This document shows positions 59,864 to 64,000 of a stretch of 64,000 nt of DNA, piece after piece. Under the pieces are notes generated by a model. It did not search any database. It had not been told where the DNA came from and saw only the letters and a list, made by a program, of their open reading frames with translations. Positions within the stretch are counted from its first letter, which is position 1. Each line of letters starts with the position of its first letter. This DNA comes from Nemania diffusa (taxonomy: Eukaryota; Ascomycota; Sordariomycetes; Xylariales; Xylariaceae): the NCBI GenBank assembly GCA_038501195.1, contig JBBPUQ010000001.1, positions 558,001-622,000 of the forward strand. Reading direction: 5' to 3'. Both the position numbers and the translations under genes were made by a program.

Positions 59864-60076
59864 TTAAACGCCCGCCTCCCCATGCCTTTCCGGGTAAAAT
59901 GGCCGTTCTTCAAAGTTGAGGGAGAACCCAACAAGTAAACCATATCCAGCCGCTTCCCGAGGTATCATTGCCATAAAATTCACTAGATTTTGAATTGAAT
60001 CCACCCCACCATTTGACTTAGACACCGTTGCTCCCGATTTGGAAAAAATAACGCTTGCGCCGAATGAACCATATCA
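59864..60076 (-). pseudogene. Unrecognised decayed coding fragment
   Basis: On the minus strand a 70-codon stretch bounded by TGA (60074-60076) and TAA (59864-59866) reads like real protein: YGSFGASVIFSKSGATVSKS, then a short helix GGVDSIQNLVNFMA, then GYGLLVGFSLNFEERPFYPE. Amphipathic alternation and good codon balance stand out from the A/T-rich surroundings. No family is recognised. The bounding stops and the lack of a start suggest the remains of a larger gene. Confidence 0.3.
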
Positions 60077-60407
60077 GAGGAAGAATATAGATAGGGGTAT
60101 TGTTTTTTTGGATTATCCAGGCTGGCACGCAGTGGGCTAATGAGAAAGACCCAAGAAATAAAGTCGTTGTGAGTACATCGTCATGTCATATGATGACCGA
60201 CCTTAGGGTAAGGTGGCCATGTAAATAGCGTGCGTTGGCCATCATCGTGATTATCGCTCGACCCGCTCAGGGTATGTCTCGAAAAACCGCTGTAGTTGAA
60301 ATAGTAAAACATGAGGTAGAATGAGATTAACGGCAAGAAAAGCGACAGTGCTGTGCAGTATTATGTCGCGTCCTAGCCGAATGGATGAAATTTAGTCGGG
60401 TTTTCAT

Positions 60408-61655
60408 CTAAACCGATGTTTCAGATTTTCGGCGAGAAAAAAGTTTCCGTAACCCAATTGTAGAACGAGCAGTCCTTGGGCGTCCTGGGCTTTCTCGGCT
60501 GATCCTACCAGCAAGCTCAGGGGGAAGAGGTGATTTAGGCGGAGGTGACGACGGCATGACGGGGTATTCTTTCTGTGGTAGTGGCGGAGCAGCATTGTTC
60601 CTCTTGCGCTCAGGGGTTACTGTTGGCGTTCCTATGGCCAGGCCAGCGAGCTCTGGCAGTCGGTACTCAAAGCCGCCTTCGATAACAGACATATTTGTTG
60701 CTGTTGTCGCTTCTGTTGATTGTGTCGACTGCGATTGTCGTAGCCATGTTCGGTCTTGGCTTCTTGCGCTGCTCCCTTCACATTCCTCTTCTTCATACTC
60801 CTCCTCCTCCTCTTCCAGTAGTTCCCCCTCTTCTTCAAACCCGGTTGGATTATATCGTTCTTCGTCACCACAGACGACGACGTACCATCTGATGCTCTCC
60901 CCTCGTTGTAGTTGGTCCCGTAGTTTTTCTAGCCACCCTGCCTTCTTACTGCTAGCCCCAAACACCTTCCTCCCATACTCATCACTCGGACCGTGCATGG
61001 CCCTATTAGAATCGTGTTTCATGCGTGATTCGTACCGGAACATTTCATCGGCGATAGAAACCGAGGTGTCCACTCGTATAACGTGGTCGGCCACGTAGGC
61101 CCAGGGAGCACTCGCCATAGATTCATCCTTGGGATCGAATTCCTCCAACAGCTTGATTGGCGGTGTATTGTCGAAATAATGTGAGTTTTTGGTAGTGATC
61201 GAGGAGGGTGATAGTAGCGGAAGAGGAGGAAATGAGACGGAGTTTGTGGCCTCATCGCGCCCGCTTGTTCTCGGCCGACTTATCGATTTACTGCTCCGCC
61301 GCGATGCGCTCCTGCTCCTCGTCTTCGAGCCATTCCCATTCCCATTCCCATTCCCGTTCAAAGACGTTGGGTCTTCTGAGCCGTGATATTCCGAAGAGCT
61401 GGTGCGTGAGACGTACGAGGAGTCATTGGAGGGCGCGTGATGGTGTTTCCGAAAGGCGGGTGACGGCGCATTTCGTGACGGAGCATTGATAGGCGGGAGG
61501 AAGTTGTACAGGGTGTAGAAATGCTCTATGATAGCGGCCTCACTTCTGGGTGAGACAATCCATTCGGTGGCGCCGTCTTCGATGTCATGTTTGGCGATGT
61601 AGTAGCGGACGGTCTTCCGATGCCAACGGAAGCCGTGGCATAGATAGGTCGGCAT
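60408..61655 (-). CDS. Conserved-looking fungal protein with FlbE-like N-terminal motif
   Basis: A single exon of 415 residues. The start MPTYLCHGFRWHRKTVRYYI resembles, from memory, the first block of Pezizomycotina proteins annotated as developmental regulator FlbE-like. Continuing DIEDGATEWIV and IIEHFYTLYNFLPP also fit. That block plus a second conserved one, APWAYVADHVIRVDTSVSIADE, then GWLEKLRDQLQRGESIRWYVVVCGDEER (residues about 185-265), form the structured parts. Between them lies a Ser/Arg-rich, disordered linker with an Asn-Gly repeat coded by a CATTCC microsatellite. After them are a long Glu-rich run (LLEEEEEEYEEEE, about 278-292) and Pro-rich segments ending in basic RKLFSRRKSE. 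Function not known. If the FlbE resemblance holds, it could act in polar growth or conidiation. Confidence 0.75.
   Translation of the reverse strand: MPTYLCHGFRWHRKTVRYYIAKHDIEDGATEWIVSPRSEAAIIEHFYTLYNFLPPINAPSRNAPSPAFRKHHHAPSNDSSYVSRTSSSEYHGSEDPTSLNGNGNGNGNGSKTRSRSASRRSSKSISRPRTSGRDEATNSVSFPPLPLLSPSSITTKNSHYFDNTPPIKLLEEFDPKDESMASAPWAYVADHVIRVDTSVSIADEMFRYESRMKHDSNRAMHGPSDEYGRKVFGASSKKAGWLEKLRDQLQRGESIRWYVVVCGDEERYNPTGFEEEGELLEEEEEEYEEEECEGSSARSQDRTWLRQSQSTQSTEATTATNMSVIEGGFEYRLPELAGLAIGTPTVTPERKRNNAAPPLPQKEYPVMPSSPPPKSPLPPELAGRISRESPGRPRTARSTIGLRKLFSRRKSETSV
61331..61357. repeat. CATTCC coding microsatellite
   Basis: Four to five copies of CATTCC inside the 415-residue gene, coding on the minus strand a Gly-Asn repeat. 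Length changes in steps of six would keep the frame. Confidence 0.85.
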
Positions 61656-64000
61656 TCTCCAGCTTCCAGAGGCGGTGTTGGAGTGGATTCAGGGCTCAGC
61701 TGGCACGACGCAACAGGTGTTGAAGCGGCACCTAGAGAGCCGAGATACTGCGTCACGGCTCGAGAGGCGGCTTGCAGGTGGGCTGCCGGTTTAGTCACAG
61801 GCGGAGAATGCGATTCATAGGACAGAAACAATTGGAATTCCAAATTTCCGAAACCTAGGAAGGGTTGTGTAAAGCTGGAGCTGGGCACCTCCCGATGTAT
61901 ATACCCAACAAACAGGCGAGTACGTGGACGTATGGTGGTATTTCATAAGAAAAAGAGCCACAGGGAGGAGCCGTGTCTCTGGGAGCTGGGAGCGGATGCA
62001 GGGAGAAACCTGAGTACACAGTAGGTGGAGATTCGATAGAGGACGAGGTGGACGGGTACGAAATGGGCAACGGGCGATGCAGTGGGTGAGCAGCGCAGCA
62101 GTGAGACGGGGTCTGCCAAAGGGCTGGGGGTGAGCGGGACTTGCTAGCCGCACCCAGATCGATACACGATAGGCTAGGTGGGCAGGTACCTATTACGCCA
62201 CTGTAGGTAGTAGGTATAGGTACCTATTCGCGTACCACGGTCCAGTAGGGGAGGTAGCACTACAGTGGGTGTCCGTCAGGCCGTTCTACTGTAGCTCTAC
62301 AGTACTGGACGGCGGTTACCGTATGTAGGTATGCGTATATGTCCTATTGTATGCATACGTGCTGTTCCGGACTATGGTAGTCGGCCATATTCGGTGACGG
62401 GTAAATAGGTAAATACAAGACAATAATAAAATAGTGTCCTGTAGGTACTGTAAATAAATGAGAGAAAATGGAAGATGGCCGGTTGGTCGGCTTGACCCGG
62501 TGCCCCTAAATATGTCAAGTTTAGGTACCGAGCTCCATACATCACACCACTAGACACCACTGGAAGGAAGATAGACCTAAAGGGCATATGTGCTATAGCC
62601 TATAGGTGCTACCTCCGTCTAGCACAAGGTACCTATGTAAGCATTGGCGCTCACATACCTACATGCAGGGAAAGCATGGCTGACCAACGAGAAAGCCGAA
62701 AGATTAGGTCAGCACAGTCGGACAATGATGATACATATACCTAACACTATCTCACTACCGTCATGTCAGCCAACCAGCGGAGTCTGGAGTCTGGGGAAAC
62801 TGCACAGTGTAACGACCCCCTCAAATAGTGATGAACATAATCAGCCCCTGTCGATAAGTACGGAACACAGACCACCGCTTTGCTGCCATGTATGTGTACT
62901 ACCTTGCATCATACCTAGGTAGTTCGCAATGGAGACCGCAGCAATGGGCAGACGGAACAAAGAGATCAAGAAGCGAGAATTTGTTGAGGTCTGACAGTGA
63001 TGCTTTCAGCGCCTCGCTCATGGTGGGCTCCTCGGATAGACTGGGTGTGATTGCTGATGATTTTAACTGCACTCGGCAAGGTGCAGACCAACTCAGACGG
63101 TCTTGGAATCCTTGGGTTCCTTGGATTTCCCTGGGCAGCTTTTGGATCCTTGGCAAGAATATGACCTACACTGTATGCTGTAGGTAGATTTTAAGTGAGT
63201 TGTGCCATCCTTTAACAATTAGGGTCGGGGTTTACCGAGTATACGGCACAATCCATCGATCTTTCTACCAGGTAATTAGTTTGCTGGCTTTGTCTAGCTA
63301 GCCCACAAAAGACACTTCGACAAGGGAAAAACAGAAACAAAAAAAAGGGTAATGCTACGTCGTTTGCATGAGAGTTGGTTGTGCCTCTTCCCTCGGACCA
63401 GGTAAGTAATCGCTAGTCCAGAAAGACTCGTTCACAAGGGACCTAACCTTATGTGGGGTTCTAGGATGGTTGTTTTTAGCCAATCAGCCCATCTTTGTCT
63501 GCAGTTCCGCGATCCTTGCCGGTTCTGTAAACGGCCGGGGTTTTTCTGTTAGGGCGCGGCCGTACACAGTAGCGCAGAGCAGTTAGCGCACAAAAGTAGT
63601 GTACAGCGCACTGGTCAGGGGGCTTGGTGCAGAATGGCGCATGCGAGTCTAGATCAATCTAGGAAATCTGCTACAGATATCTTAGGTACACCGCACGGCA
63701 GCTAGTCTTCCCGGCGCATCTGATTGGTTTCTTTACACGTTGCCTGCCGCCAGCAAGCGAACTCTGGCACTTGCTCGCGCCAGAGCCATTAGGTAGTCAA
63801 GGGTACATCGTATAAACGCCTCGTCTCGTTTATTCTGTACTCTTCGTTAGTTTATTGATGACCTCTTGTTTAGGTAGGTAGCTTGGCAGGAAGCCTATCG
63901 CTTATAGATTATGAGATTACATCTACACAAGATGTGGTGTTAACGGCGTTATGGCATAAACTTAACCCTATAAATCCAACTACACATGAATATGCTCTTA
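61656..64000. other. Right flank, upstream of the FlbE-like gene, no further gene recognised
   Basis: About 2.3 kb. The first 500 bp are GC-richer and probably hold the promoter and leader of the minus-strand gene; frames there on the minus strand (61526-62153) are shadows. TAGGTA/TACCTA motifs cluster at 62176-62245. Frames at 62644-63187 have no recognisable product. A poly-A tract lies near 63334-63346. Confidence 0.4.

Overview
The window is nuclear DNA of a filamentous ascomycete, most likely Pezizomycotina and probably Sordariomycetes. The evidence is the short introns (about 50-180 bp) with GT...AG ends and CTAAC/CTRAY branch points, fungus-specific proteins (Mdv1, Bcp1, a Zn2Cys6 regulator, allosteric chorismate mutase), many TACCTA/TAGGTA motifs between genes, and AT-rich gene-poor stretches with decayed genes of the kind repeat-induced point mutation (RIP) leaves. 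No rRNA, tRNA, CRISPR or bacterial operon structure was seen. The species cannot be named from the sequence alone.

Layout. 0-4.8 kb: gene-poor, with a decayed CorA-like membrane protein gene. 4.8-16.4 kb: a housekeeping block of molybdenum cofactor enzyme CnxE (-), a SAM-dependent O-methyltransferase (+), RNase P/MRP subunit Pop5 (+), GTPase Gpn2 (-), checkpoint protein Bub3 (+) and an unrecognised 519-residue protein (-). 16.4-21.6 kb: a long intergenic region ending in the leader of a Pho80-type cyclin gene (+). 25.1-30.0 kb: Bcp1 (+), chorismate mutase (-) and mitochondrial fission factor Mdv1 (+). 34.5-36.1 kb: a secreted lactonase-type beta-propeller (+). 41.6-43.9 kb: a Zn2Cys6 transcription factor (+). 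44-60 kb: accessory, AT-rich DNA holding one aldo-keto reductase (-) between two copies of a 170-bp hairpin repeat, then a head-to-head pair of related alpha/beta hydrolase genes, plus decayed coding fragments. 60.4-61.7 kb: a conserved-looking fungal protein with a possible FlbE-like start (-). 61.7-64 kb: nothing recognised.

Most genes are unrelated housekeeping functions rather than a pathway. Several pairs share promoters (Gpn2/Bub3, chorismate mutase/Mdv1, CnxE/methyltransferase, the two hydrolases). Two convergent pairs have very short gaps (Pop5/Gpn2, 5 bp; Bcp1/chorismate mutase, 156 bp). The most interesting region is 48-57 kb: a direct hairpin repeat with Helitron-like features around an intact oxidoreductase gene, and twin hydrolases that share two intron positions, one of which has cysteine in place of the nucleophile serine. 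All splice sites were placed by eye from reading frame, consensus and family resemblance. Exon sums are multiples of three for every spliced gene reported.
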